From: MAG-120531 sp963934855
GTDB taxonomy: Bacteria; Bacteroidota; Bacteroidia; Flavobacteriales; Flavobacteriaceae
Assembly: GCA_963934855.1 (NCBI GenBank)
Contig: CAWWAC010000008.1
Span: forward strand, 1 to 59,035
DNA: 59,035 bases
Direction: 5' to 3'
The translations under genes and the position numbers were made by a program. Below, one piece after another: positions 16,331-25,029 of the stretch (within the stretch, counting starts at the first letter, position 1; each line of letters starts with the position of its first letter). The notes below the pieces were generated by a model. The model had not been told where the DNA came from. It worked only from the letters and a program-made list of their open reading frames with translations, and searched no databases.

Positions 16331-18538
16331 ATGTCAAAAGAAAAAAGCAGCTCTAAAAATCACCAGAAAAACACTCTTGTAAAGGGAATTTTTACGGTAC
16401 TAGAGCAAAGCGCCTCAGAATCTTTCACTTATAAAGATATTGCGCAAAAGTTAAATATCACTGATGCTACTAATAGAAATACCCTTATAAAGAAATTAGT
16501 ATCACTTAAAGAGCAAAGAAGGATATTAGAACCTACTAAAGGATTTTACCAAGCGGTTCAAAAAGATCAAACCAAGCAATATCATGAAGGAAGGGTAGAT
16601 ATCACTGGAAAAGGAAACGCATATATTATTATTGAAGGTTTTGATGACGATATATTTATACCATTTAATAAATTAAAAAAAGCCTTTCACAAAGACACAG
16701 TAGAAGTATATATATACCCAAGGAGAAAAGGAAAAAAATTAGAAGGTGAAATTATGAGCGTTGTGAAGCGCTTTAAAGAGTCTTTTGTTGGTATAATAGA
16801 AATTCAAGAACGTTTTGCTTTTGTTAGAATGTCCGATTTTAGGATGTACACAGATTTTTTTATCCCTCAAAATGCTTTTAATGGCGCTAAAGACGGAGAT
16901 AAAGTAGTAGTGGAAATGGCTAAATGGGAAGATAATTCCAGCTCTCCAGAAGGAAGAATTACTCAAGTTTTAGGGACTCCTGGCGAACATAATACTGAAA
17001 TACACGCCATTTTAGCTGCCTATGGTTTGCCTTATGAATTTCCTTTTGAAGTTACTGAATTTGCCAATCAAATAGATACCAGTATAAAAGCGTCAGAAAT
17101 AGCTAAAAGGAGGGATATGCGAGACGTATTAACTTTTACTATTGACCCAAAAGACGCTAAAGATTTTGATGACGCCCTTTCATTTCAAATTTTAGATAAT
17201 GGTCATTATGAAATAGGAATTCATATTGCAGATGTGTCTCATTATTTAGAAGAAGGAACTATTTTAGATGACGAGGCCTTTGAAAGAGCCACCTCTGTAT
17301 ATTTAGTGGATAGGGTTGTTCCTATGTTACCAGAAGTGCTATCTAATGAAGCTTGTTCTTTAAGGCCTCACGAAGAAAAATATACATTCTCTGCTATTTT
17401 TGAAATTAATAACGATGCTAGGGTCATTTTAGAGTGGTTTGGAAGAACTGTTATCAACTCTAACGAACGTTTTGCCTATGAAGAAGCGCAGCACATTATT
17501 GAAACAGGCTCTGTAGAAATCCCAAGAGAAATATCTATTAGAGAAGAAGCTTATACTGTATCTAACGAAATTAAAGAGGCAACCATAATTATGGACCGTT
17601 TAGCTAAGCTCATGAGAGCGCGCAGGATGGATGACGGGGCTATTTCTTTTGATAAAGTAGAGGTTCGTTTTGAGTTAGATAGTAAATTTAACCCTACCTC
17701 TGTATTTTTTAAAGAATCTAAAGACGCAAATAAACTTATAGAAGAGTTTATGTTACTAGCCAACAAGCAGGTAGCGGCATTTATAGGAAAGCAAAAACCA
17801 GAAAAGCCTTTTGTTTACAGAATTCACGATGAACCAGATGAAGACAAACTAATGGCTTTACAAGGGGTGGTGTCTCGTTTTGGTCATCAGTTAGATTTTA
17901 AATCTAGCAAGACTATGAGCCAGTCTTTAAACACACTTTTACAAAATGTCAAAGGAAAAAAAGAACAAAATTTAGTAGATACTTTAGCCATTCGCTCTAT
18001 GAGTAAAGCTGTATATACTACCAATAATATTGGTCATTACGGCTTAGCTTTTGATTATTACTCCCATTTTACTTCACCTATTAGAAGGTATCCAGATGTA
18101 ATGGTTCACCGTCTTTTACAACATTATTTAGACGGCGCCACAACAGCTAAAAAAGAAAAAATTGAGAAAAAATGCAAACACAGTTCAGATATGGAAGGTC
18201 TTGCTGCAAACGCAGAGAGGGAGTCTATTAAATACATGCAAATTAAATTTATGGAAGACCACCAAGACCAAGAGTTTATAGGGGTTATATCTGGCGTTAC
18301 TGAGTGGGGTATGTATGTAGAAATAATAGATAATAAATGCGAAGGGATGGTGCGTATTAGAGACATTAAAGGAGATTACTACGCTTTTGATGCAAAAAAC
18401 TATGCGATTGTTGGCGAACGTAAGAACAAAATATTCACTTTAGGAGATGAAGTGGTGGTCATGGTAAAAAGCACAGATCTTGAAAAGAGACACTTAGACT
18501 TTACATTGATAGGTAAATACCCTTTAGAGGCTCAATAA
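16331..18538 (+). CDS. rnr: Ribonuclease R
   Basis: A 735-residue 3'-to-5' exoribonuclease able to degrade structured RNA. The order is N-terminal winged-helix region (about 10-75), cold-shock domains (about 80-235), the RNB catalytic domain (about 265-590) with DPKDAKDFDDAL (Asp272, Asp275?, Asp280 and Asp281 region, the Mg-binding acidic cluster), HYGLAFDYYSHFTSPIRRYPD near the end of RNB, and an S1 domain (about 645-730). The protein lacks the long lysine-rich tail of the E. coli enzyme. Its codon use is more A/T-rich than the genes to the left. It follows the AT-rich spacer and begins a rightward group. Confidence 0.95.
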   Translation: MSKEKSSSKNHQKNTLVKGIFTVLEQSASESFTYKDIAQKLNITDATNRNTLIKKLVSLKEQRRILEPTKGFYQAVQKDQTKQYHEGRVDITGKGNAYIIIEGFDDDIFIPFNKLKKAFHKDTVEVYIYPRRKGKKLEGEIMSVVKRFKESFVGIIEIQERFAFVRMSDFRMYTDFFIPQNAFNGAKDGDKVVVEMAKWEDNSSSPEGRITQVLGTPGEHNTEIHAILAAYGLPYEFPFEVTEFANQIDTSIKASEIAKRRDMRDVLTFTIDPKDAKDFDDALSFQILDNGHYEIGIHIADVSHYLEEGTILDDEAFERATSVYLVDRVVPMLPEVLSNEACSLRPHEEKYTFSAIFEINNDARVILEWFGRTVINSNERFAYEEAQHIIETGSVEIPREISIREEAYTVSNEIKEATIIMDRLAKLMRARRMDDGAISFDKVEVRFELDSKFNPTSVFFKESKDANKLIEEFMLLANKQVAAFIGKQKPEKPFVYRIHDEPDEDKLMALQGVVSRFGHQLDFKSSKTMSQSLNTLLQNVKGKKEQNLVDTLAIRSMSKAVYTTNNIGHYGLAFDYYSHFTSPIRRYPDVMVHRLLQHYLDGATTAKKEKIEKKCKHSSDMEGLAANAERESIKYMQIKFMEDHQDQEFIGVISGVTEWGMYVEIIDNKCEGMVRIRDIKGDYYAFDAKNYAIVGERKNKIFTLGDEVVVMVKSTDLEKRHLDFTLIGKYPLEAQ

Positions 18539-18582
18539 TAGATTTTTTAGTACCTTCCTGTTTCAACATTTTTTGAATAAAT

Positions 18583-19266
18583 ATGAAGTTTAACCTTTTT
18601 ATTCTTTTATTTTTTTCTGCTGCTCTGGGTTTTTCACAGTCAGATGACATGACAGTGACCACCGCTTCTTTTTCTGAAGTAAAGGTGTACGACGGCTTGT
18701 CTGTTACTATTAAAAAAGGCCCTATTAATGAATTAAAGATAACAGGGGAAGACCCTAAAAATGTGGTTATTTTAAATGAAAAAGGTGTTTTAAAAATTAG
18801 AATGAAATTTAAAAAAATGTTTAGCGGTTATCGCACATTTGTCACCCTTAGTCACAGCAGCTCATATGTTCTTTTAGATGCTAATGAAGAGTCTAGTATT
18901 GAGGTTTTATACGCCATCTCTCAGCCTATTTTGGAAATTAAAACGCAAGAAGGCGCTCAAATTACTGCAGATTTAAAATTAGAGCAACTTATTGTAAAAG
19001 CAGTGAGTGGTGGCTTGGTTTCTACTAAAGGCAGCGCTAAAATTCAGGATGTTTCTATTAATACCGGAGGCATATATCAAGGCCAAAATTTAATGAGTTC
19101 TTTTACAACCATAGACGTGAACGCAGGAGGTAAAGCTAGTATTAACGCCAGAGATTATGTAGGTGCCACCGTTAAAGCTGGAGGCTCTATAAAAGTGTTT
19201 GGAGACCCTAAGAAAATGGATGAAAAAACATTTTTTGGTGGCGTGATAGCACGTGTTAATAACTAA
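18583..19266 (+). CDS. Head GIN domain (DUF2807) secreted protein
   Basis: A 227-residue exported protein with signal peptide MKFNLFILLFFSAALGFSQ cleaved near residue 19. The rest is a single GIN (DUF2807) beta-helix: the FSEVKVYDGLSVTIKKG start, the repeated short strands with ITGEDPKNVVI and IEVLYAISQPILEIKTQEGA, and the GGSIKVFGDPKK end. Such proteins are very common in Bacteroidota and are thought to be surface or periplasmic adhesin-like domains; the role is unproven. It lies 44 bp after rnr and 3 bp before the LysE gene. Confidence 0.85.
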   Translation: MKFNLFILLFFSAALGFSQSDDMTVTTASFSEVKVYDGLSVTIKKGPINELKITGEDPKNVVILNEKGVLKIRMKFKKMFSGYRTFVTLSHSSSYVLLDANEESSIEVLYAISQPILEIKTQEGAQITADLKLEQLIVKAVSGGLVSTKGSAKIQDVSINTGGIYQGQNLMSSFTTIDVNAGGKASINARDYVGATVKAGGSIKVFGDPKKMDEKTFFGGVIARVNN

Positions 19267-19269
19267 TCT

Positions 19270-19947
19270 ATGTTTTCAGATATTCAAGCCGCTATTCCAC
19301 TAGGGTTTTTTTTGAGTTTTATGATTGGCCCAGTTTTTTTTGTGCTCTTAGAAACTGCTGCGTTAAAAGGATTTAAAGCTGCGCTAGTCTTTGATCTTGG
19401 TGTTGTTTTAGCTGATGTTATTTTTATTTATGCCGCATATTTTAGCAGCATTCAGCTTTTAGAAAACCTGAGTAACCAACCTAGTATTTATGTTTTTGGA
19501 GGGCTTATTCTATTTATATACGGTTCTACTATTGCTTTTAAAAAAGAGGATTATTCACTTGATTTAGGAGTAAAAGTGACCAAAGGGGATTACTTTAATT
19601 TATTTATTAAGGGATTTCTACTTAATTTTATAAATATAGGCGTGTTGGTTTTTTGGTTAGGAGTGATTATTATAGTGGGCCCTAATTTGGACAACAACCC
19701 CCAACGGATGACACTTTTTTTTAGCACCATGATAGGTGCTTACTTTATAACAGATCTAGTAAAAATTTTATTAGCTAAACAGTTAAAATATAGACTTACT
19801 CCAAAAAGAGTGCACTATGTAAAGAAGGTTATTGGACTTATTCTCATTATTTCTGGACTGGTTCTAATTACAAATGGGTTTTTACCAAAAGACACCTTAA
19901 ATATTGAAAAAGGGATTGAAATCTTGGAACAAAAAAACCCATCTTAA
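19270..19947 (+). CDS. LysE/RhtB-type amino acid exporter
   Basis: A 225-residue membrane protein with six predicted segments. The N-terminal PLGFFLSFMIGPVFFVLLETAALKGFKAAL matches the LysE superfamily G-x-x-PGP-like opening region. Members export amino acids or other small metabolites; the substrate cannot be read. Its stop codon lies inside a perfect hairpin terminator (19933-19958), and a three-base gap joins it to the GIN-domain gene, so rnr, GIN and lysE-like probably end together here. Confidence 0.82.
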   Translation: MFSDIQAAIPLGFFLSFMIGPVFFVLLETAALKGFKAALVFDLGVVLADVIFIYAAYFSSIQLLENLSNQPSIYVFGGLILFIYGSTIAFKKEDYSLDLGVKVTKGDYFNLFIKGFLLNFINIGVLVFWLGVIIIVGPNLDNNPQRMTLFFSTMIGAYFITDLVKILLAKQLKYRLTPKRVHYVKKVIGLILIISGLVLITNGFLPKDTLNIEKGIEILEQKNPS

Positions 19948-19958
19948 GATGGGTTTTT
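19933..19958. terminator. Bidirectional intrinsic terminator
   Basis: A 26-bp perfect palindrome, AAAAACCCATCTT then AAGATGGGTTTTT. It works for the rightward rnr-GIN-LysE group (its T run follows) and equally for the leftward tRNA-Cys transcript. The LysE stop codon TAA is in the centre of the palindrome. Confidence 0.85.
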
Positions 19959-19967
19959 GATTAGTAG

Positions 19968-20038
19968 AGGCATCGAGCAGATTCGAACTGCTGTACGAGC
20001 TTTTGCAGAGCTCTGCCTAGCCACTCGGCCACGATGCC
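19968..20038 (-). tRNA. tRNA-Cys (GCA)
   Basis: Read on the minus strand the acceptor GGCATCG pairs with CGATGCC, discriminator T. The anticodon arm is GAGCT-CTGCAAA-AGCTC, giving anticodon GCA. The T arm contains AGTTCGAATC. CCA is not encoded, as usual in this phylum. About 71 nt. Confidence 0.95.
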
Positions 20039-20087
20039 TTAATAAGGCTGCAAATATAGTGCTTTTTATTATTTTAATAAACCTATA

Positions 20088-20447
20088 TTAAGGTCTTTTT
20101 TCTTTTAATATCACCGCTACTTCTGAGACATCCCCCCCTATAGGTGGGTTTATCTTTGCCACTGAGACTTTTATTTTTTTAACCGTTCGCGCCTCTTTAA
20201 ATACTTTGTTTATAATTCTTTTTGCCACATGCTCTAAAAGCTTAGAGGCTTTAGCCATTTCTTTTTTTACAATGGTATTTAGGGCCACATAGTCTACTGT
20301 GTCTTCTAAAGCATCTGTTTTTGACGCTTTATCTAAGGAAGTCCACACTTTTATATTTACCAAATAATCACTTCCTATAAGGGTTTCCTCTTTTAAACAT
20401 CCATGATAGGCGTATACTTTAATATTTTTTAAAAACACAATTCCCAT
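20088..20447 (-). CDS. folB: Dihydroneopterin aldolase
   Basis: Cleaves 7,8-dihydroneopterin to 6-hydroxymethyl-7,8-dihydropterin in folate synthesis. The 119-residue protein shows IVFLKNIKVYAYHGCLKEET at the N-terminus (Tyr and Gly of the active-site YGYHG-like region), TVDYVALNTIVKKEM, LLEHVAKRIINKVF (the conserved Glu that contacts pterin) and INPPIGGDVSEVAVIL at the end. Length is normal. A TAnnTTTG box ends five nucleotides before its ATG, so the mRNA is probably leaderless. Transcribed leftward, divergent from glnS. Confidence 0.93.
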   Translation of the reverse strand: MGIVFLKNIKVYAYHGCLKEETLIGSDYLVNIKVWTSLDKASKTDALEDTVDYVALNTIVKKEMAKASKLLEHVAKRIINKVFKEARTVKKIKVSVAKINPPIGGDVSEVAVILKEKRP

Positions 20448-20452
20448 AATTT

Positions 20453-20460
20453 CAAAGGTA
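20453..20460 (-). promoter_or_regulatory. -7 promoter box for folB
   Basis: On the minus strand TACCTTTG matches TAnnTTTG and ends 5 nt before the folB ATG at 20447, predicting a leaderless transcript. Confidence 0.45.
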
Positions 20461-20505
20461 GCATAGACGCACTTAATAACCCACTATTTATAGCTGTGAA
20501 TTTCC

Positions 20506-20513
20506 TACTTTTG
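20506..20513 (+). promoter_or_regulatory. -7 promoter box for glnS
   Basis: TACTTTTG matches TAnnTTTG, 17 nt before the glnS ATG at 20531. No clear TTTG -33 element is seen at the expected spacing. Confidence 0.45.
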
Positions 20514-20530
20514 TAGTAGAATTTCTTTAT

Positions 20531-22213
20531 ATGAATGAATCTGAAAAATCGCTCAATTTTATTGAGCAAATAATAGAAGAAGACTTAAAAACATCATATA
20601 CTAAAGACCAACTTCGCTTTAGGTTCCCTCCAGAACCTAATGGGTATTTACACATTGGTCATGCCAGTTCTATTTGTTTAAACTTTGGACTTGGTAAACG
20701 TTATGGCGCTCCTGTGAACCTTCGCTTTGACGACACCAATCCTGCTAAAGAAGAACAAGAATATGTGGATGCTATAAAAAAAGATGTTTCTTGGTTGGGT
20801 TTTACTTGGGACCAAGAATGCTATGCATCTGATTATTTTCAACAACTTTATTTATGGGCTGTAGACTTAGTTACTCAAGGAAAGGCTTATGTTGACAGCC
20901 AGACTGCTGCAGATATTGCCTTGCAGAAAGGAACACCTACGGAAGTAGGTACAAATAGTCCTTTTAGAGATAGATCTGTGAATGAAAACACAACACTTTT
21001 CCAAGAAATGAAAGATGGAAAACACTCCTCTGGAACTCACGTGTTGCGAGCCAAAATAGACATGGGGGCCTCTAATATGTTAATGAGAGATCCTATTATT
21101 TATAGAATTCTTCACAAGTTTCATCACAGAACTCAGAATCAATGGTGTATTTATCCTATGTATGATTGGACCCACGGAGAAAGCGACTATTTAGAGCAGG
21201 TGTCTCATTCTTTCTGTACCCTTGAATTTGCTATGCACAGAGAGCTGTATAACTGGTTTTTAGATCAGATAGCAATCCCCAGCTTAATTAGGCCTAAGCA
21301 AAGAGAGTTTGCTAGAAGGAATTTTAGTCATACTGTTGTCAGTAAGAGAAAGTTATTACAGTTGGTGGAACAGGGCGTGGTTAATGGATGGGATGACCCT
21401 AGAATGCCCACTATTTCTGGCCTTAGGAGACGTGGTTATACTCCAGAATCTATTGTTAATTTTGCTAATACGATTGGAATTGCTAAGAGAGAGAATGTAG
21501 TTGATGTTTCTTTGTTAGATTTTACTCTAAGAGAGCATTTGAATAAGATTGCTCCCAGGGTTATGGGGGTATTAAATCCCCTAAAACTTCGCATTACTAA
21601 TTATCCAGAAGGAACTACAGAGCTTTTGTTAGCTGAAAATAATCCAGAAGATTTAAATGCGGGCGATAGATTATTACCTTTCTCTGGGCAGCTTCTTATA
21701 GAGCAGGAAGATTTTCAAGAAGAGGGTAACAGAAAGTTTTTTAGATTGAAACTTGGTGGAGAAGTGCGTTTAAAAAACGGATATATTATTAAAGCAGAAA
21801 GTTGCACTAAAGATAAAAACGGTCAAATTATTGAAGTTCAATGTACTTATGACCCAAAGTCTAAAAGCGGCAGTGGCACCGATGAAAGTCTAAAAAAGGT
21901 AAAAGGCACCCTTCATTGGGTGTCTGAGCAGCATGCTATTTCTGTTAAAGTAAGGCTTTACGACAGGCTCTTTTCAGATCCAACACCTGACGCTCACAAG
22001 GACAAAGACTTTATGGAATTCGTCAATCCAGATGCCCTTAATGAAATTACTGCATATGTAGAACCAAGTGTAGCTACAGCCAAGGATGGAGATCACTTTC
22101 AATTTCAGAGAATGGGCTATTTTGTAGTAGATAAAGACAGTTCAGAAGGGCTATTGGTATTTAATAAAACAACTGGTTTAAGAGATAGTTGGGCTAATTT
22201 AGCCGCAGATTAA
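20531..22213 (+). CDS. glnS: Glutaminyl-tRNA synthetase
   Basis: A 560-residue class I synthetase that charges tRNA-Gln directly. RFPPEPNGYLHIGHASS (about residues 29-45) carries the HIGH motif, FDDTNPAKEEQEY the nucleotide and amino-acid pocket, and VVSKRKLL the KMSKS equivalent. The C-terminal beta-barrel anticodon domain is complete. PEPNG rather than PSPTG separates GlnRS from GluRS. A separate gltX lies 1.1 kb away, consistent with a discriminating GluRS and a direct GlnRS. It ends at a strong terminator. Confidence 0.96.
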   Translation: MNESEKSLNFIEQIIEEDLKTSYTKDQLRFRFPPEPNGYLHIGHASSICLNFGLGKRYGAPVNLRFDDTNPAKEEQEYVDAIKKDVSWLGFTWDQECYASDYFQQLYLWAVDLVTQGKAYVDSQTAADIALQKGTPTEVGTNSPFRDRSVNENTTLFQEMKDGKHSSGTHVLRAKIDMGASNMLMRDPIIYRILHKFHHRTQNQWCIYPMYDWTHGESDYLEQVSHSFCTLEFAMHRELYNWFLDQIAIPSLIRPKQREFARRNFSHTVVSKRKLLQLVEQGVVNGWDDPRMPTISGLRRRGYTPESIVNFANTIGIAKRENVVDVSLLDFTLREHLNKIAPRVMGVLNPLKLRITNYPEGTTELLLAENNPEDLNAGDRLLPFSGQLLIEQEDFQEEGNRKFFRLKLGGEVRLKNGYIIKAESCTKDKNGQIIEVQCTYDPKSKSGSGTDESLKKVKGTLHWVSEQHAISVKVRLYDRLFSDPTPDAHKDKDFMEFVNPDALNEITAYVEPSVATAKDGDHFQFQRMGYFVVDKDSSEGLLVFNKTTGLRDSWANLAAD

Positions 22214-22228
22214 TGAAAATATGACAAA

Positions 22229-22256
22229 AAAAAGAGAGGCTGTGACCTCTCTTTTT
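22229..22256 (+). terminator. Intrinsic terminator after glnS
   Basis: AAAAAGAGAGG, a 6-nt loop, then CCTCTCTTTTT. Eleven-base stem counting the A/T ends; it can also serve the leftward direction but the nearest leftward gene starts on the other side. Confidence 0.8.
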
Positions 22257-22275
22257 CTATTGATACTTTAAATAT

Positions 22276-23217
22276 TTATTTTTTATTTTTTTTATTTTCT
22301 ACTAATTCTCTTTGTTGTTTCATGGCTTCTCCTATTTGGTTACTCGCCGTAAAAGACGCTACCATATTGTTAAGCATATCACTTCCCGCTTGGGGTGAAT
22401 TTGGCAGTAGAATTAGGTTGGAGTTTGTGCTTTCTCCTATAGATTGAAGGGTGTCATAGTGTTGGGTTACTACAATAAGCGCTGAGGCTTCTTGAGAGTT
22501 TATGCCCACTTTATTAAGAACTTCTACAGACTCTTCTAAGCCTCGGGCAATTTCTCTTCTTTGGTCTGCAATCCCTTGCCCTTGTAATCTTTTGCTCTCT
22601 GCCTCTGCTTTTGCTCTCTCCACAATGAGTATTCTAGCGGCATCTCCCTCAAATTGTGCTGCAATCTTTTCTCTTTCAGAAGCATTAATTCTATTCATAG
22701 CTTCCTTCACTTGTCCATCCGGATCAATATCTGTCACTAAGGTTTTAATAATATCAAATCCGTAATCAAGCATGGCGTCTTGTAATTCAGATTTAACGGC
22801 TATAGCTATATCGTCCTTTTTCACGAAGACATCATCTAATTTCATTTTTGGTACCTCCGCCCTTACTACGTCAAATACATAGGAGGTGATTTGATCTTGT
22901 GGGTATTCTAATTTATAAAAGGCCTCGTAAACTTTTTCTCTTATGACTACATATTGCACAGAGATTTTTAGTTTAACAAAAACGTCATCTTTTGTTTTTG
23001 TTTCAACAATGACGTCTAATTGTTGAATCTTAAGACCTACCCTAGTGACAATTCTGTCTACAAAAGGTATTTTAATTTGTAATCCAGATGTTCTAGCAGA
23101 ATGAAAACGTCCAAAGCGCTCCACAATTGCAGCAGTTTGTTGTTTCACAGTAAAGAATGAGCCTAATAATCCTAATAGGATTAAGACTATAATAAAAATA
23201 GTAAAGAATTGTTCCAT
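22276..23217 (-). CDS. SPFH/Band 7 membrane protein (stomatin/QmcA-like)
   Basis: A 313-residue protein with one N-terminal membrane segment (about residues 3-22), then an SPFH domain opening with QQTAAIVERFGRF and IPFVDRIVTRVGLK. A charged coiled-coil follows (about 175-235, EREKIAAQFEGDAARILIVERAKAEAESKRL) and a small hydrophobic C-terminal part. The layout fits paraslipin/QmcA-type stomatins, which organise membrane microdomains or protease complexes. The usual NfeD partner is not next to it. Transcribed alone, leftward. Confidence 0.85.
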   Translation of the reverse strand: MEQFFTIFIIVLILLGLLGSFFTVKQQTAAIVERFGRFHSARTSGLQIKIPFVDRIVTRVGLKIQQLDVIVETKTKDDVFVKLKISVQYVVIREKVYEAFYKLEYPQDQITSYVFDVVRAEVPKMKLDDVFVKKDDIAIAVKSELQDAMLDYGFDIIKTLVTDIDPDGQVKEAMNRINASEREKIAAQFEGDAARILIVERAKAEAESKRLQGQGIADQRREIARGLEESVEVLNKVGINSQEASALIVVTQHYDTLQSIGESTNSNLILLPNSPQAGSDMLNNMVASFTASNQIGEAMKQQRELVENKKNKK

Positions 23218-23321
23218 TGTTTTTATTTTTTATAAAAGGTACAAAAAAAGTGTCTTTCACTCACCATCATTATGTACATAGATGATTGCCGTCTTTTTAA
23301 AAACACTTTTTGTTTAAGTTT

Positions 23322-24839
23322 TTATGTTTCCATTATTTTTTGAATGTGCGTGATTCTTTTTAAGCACTCTTCTTTTTCTAAAACTTCCATGATTTCAAAT
23401 ACTTGGGGTCCAGAAAGGGTGCCCACTAAAGCCAAACGGATGATGGGCATAATGGCGCCAAAAGACAAACCTCTTTGACTTATATATGTTTTTACCTCTT
23501 CTTCTATGGAAGCGCCATTAAAGTCTATTAGGGGGCTTAAAAGCTCTTTTAGTCCCTCTAGTATACTAAGCGTTTCTTGTTTCCAATGTTTTTGTATTGT
23601 TTTTTCTTCAAAGTGCACTGGAGCTATAAAAAAATAATTTGCAAGAGCTACTAAATCTTTTCCAAAGACCGCACGCTCTTTTATAAGACCAATTATTTGG
23701 AGCAATTTAGCGTCTGTTTTATTTATTAGCGAATCTTTTCCATACGCTGATATAAGATCTAATTTAAAAGAGGATAATAATCTTTCATTTTTTGAGGTTT
23801 GCAAATACTGTTGATTAAACCACTTTGTTTTTTCTGGATCAAAGCGGGCTCCAGATTTTTGAACTCTCTCTAATTCAAAAGCATTTACTAATTCATTTAA
23901 GCTAAAGAGCTCCTGTTCTGTTCCTGGGTTCCATCCCAGTAGTGCTAAGAAGTTGATGACAGCTTCAGCTAAATAACCCTCTTCTTTATATCCTTTGCTC
24001 TCATTCCAAGTGAGCGGGAATATAGGAAAGCCTCCTGTTTCACCATCTCTTTTGCTTAGTTTGCCCTTTCCTATAGGTTTCATGATGAGTGGTAAATGAG
24101 CAAATTCTGGTGCTTTCCAACCAAATGCGTGGTAAAGCTGTTGGTGAAGCGCCAATGACGGCAGCCACTCTTCCCCTCTTATTACATGGCTTATTTCCAT
24201 TAGGTGGTCGTCTACTACATTTGCTAGGTGATAAGTAGGCATGCCATCACTTTTAAACAACACTTTATCATCCAATACTTTGCTTTCAAACAATACCTCA
24301 CCTCTTATAATATCAGAAGTTTTTATTGTTTGGTCTTCTGGTGTTTTAAAACGAATTACATAAGGCGCGATATCGGCCAATTTATTGGCTACCTCCTCGT
24401 TATTTAAACTTATACTGTTGCTTAGTTTTTTCCTATTGTGTGCATTGTAAATAAAAGTTTTACCCTTTTCTTCATGTGCTATTCTCTGTTTATCTAAACT
24501 TTCTGAACTGTCAAAAGCGTAATAGGCATGCCCGTTTTCTACTAACTTAAGGGCATATTTTTTATAGCTTTCCTTTCTTTCACTTTGTCTGTATGGCCCG
24601 TAACCACCGTCTTTGTTGGGGCCTTCGTCATAGGGTATGCCACACCATTTCAATGCCTCTTCTATATAGCTTTCTGCCCCTTCTATAAAACGGCTTTGGT
24701 CTGTGTCTTCTATCCTTAGAATAAAATCACCACCGTGTTTTTTGGCAAATAGATAATTAAAAAGAGCGGTTCTCACTCCACCTATATGTAATCCTCCAGT
24801 TGGGCTTGGCGCAAAGCGTACCCTTACTTTTTTAGTCAT
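23322..24839 (-). CDS. gltX: Glutamyl-tRNA synthetase
   Basis: A 505-residue class I synthetase charging tRNA-Glu. RFAPSPTGGLHIGG (His18 of the HIGH variant HIGG) and KLSKR at residues 260-264 are the two signature motifs; LRIEDTDQSR and RGEEWLPS are also typical. The PSPTG word and alpha-helical C-terminal anticodon domain mark it as GluRS rather than GlnRS. Only one GluRS is seen here. Preceded by a TAnnTTTG box on the minus strand. Confidence 0.96.
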   Translation of the reverse strand: MTKKVRVRFAPSPTGGLHIGGVRTALFNYLFAKKHGGDFILRIEDTDQSRFIEGAESYIEEALKWCGIPYDEGPNKDGGYGPYRQSERKESYKKYALKLVENGHAYYAFDSSESLDKQRIAHEEKGKTFIYNAHNRKKLSNSISLNNEEVANKLADIAPYVIRFKTPEDQTIKTSDIIRGEVLFESKVLDDKVLFKSDGMPTYHLANVVDDHLMEISHVIRGEEWLPSLALHQQLYHAFGWKAPEFAHLPLIMKPIGKGKLSKRDGETGGFPIFPLTWNESKGYKEEGYLAEAVINFLALLGWNPGTEQELFSLNELVNAFELERVQKSGARFDPEKTKWFNQQYLQTSKNERLLSSFKLDLISAYGKDSLINKTDAKLLQIIGLIKERAVFGKDLVALANYFFIAPVHFEEKTIQKHWKQETLSILEGLKELLSPLIDFNGASIEEEVKTYISQRGLSFGAIMPIIRLALVGTLSGPQVFEIMEVLEKEECLKRITHIQKIMET

Positions 24840-24856
24840 TAAATATTTTTATATCA

Positions 24857-24864
24857 CAAAGATA
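24857..24864 (-). promoter_or_regulatory. -7 promoter box for gltX
   Basis: On the minus strand TATCTTTG matches TAnnTTTG and ends 17 nt before the gltX ATG. Confidence 0.45.
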
Positions 24865-25007
24865 CTTCTTGTGTTTTAAATCTTTGTTTGTTTTTGAGCT
24901 AGAATTTTCCTGGCTATAGGTAATTGTTCTTTATTTATATATGGAATAGCTTTCTGTATTTTCCTATTTCTAAGACCTACATTTTTAGGATTTTAATCTC
25001 TTATGTG

Positions 25008-25015
25008 TACCTTTG
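25008..25015 (+). promoter_or_regulatory. -7 promoter box for ybeY-mnmG
   Basis: TACCTTTG matches TAnnTTTG, 14 nt before the ybeY ATG at 25030. It also argues against an upstream in-frame ATG at 25003, which would lie before the transcription start. Confidence 0.5.
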
Positions 25016-25029
25016 CTCAAATTTGTAAT

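Noticed and set aside
21038..21043. CACGTG word in glnS
   Set aside because: Flanks do not extend the palindrome (CT...TT), so not a parS site.
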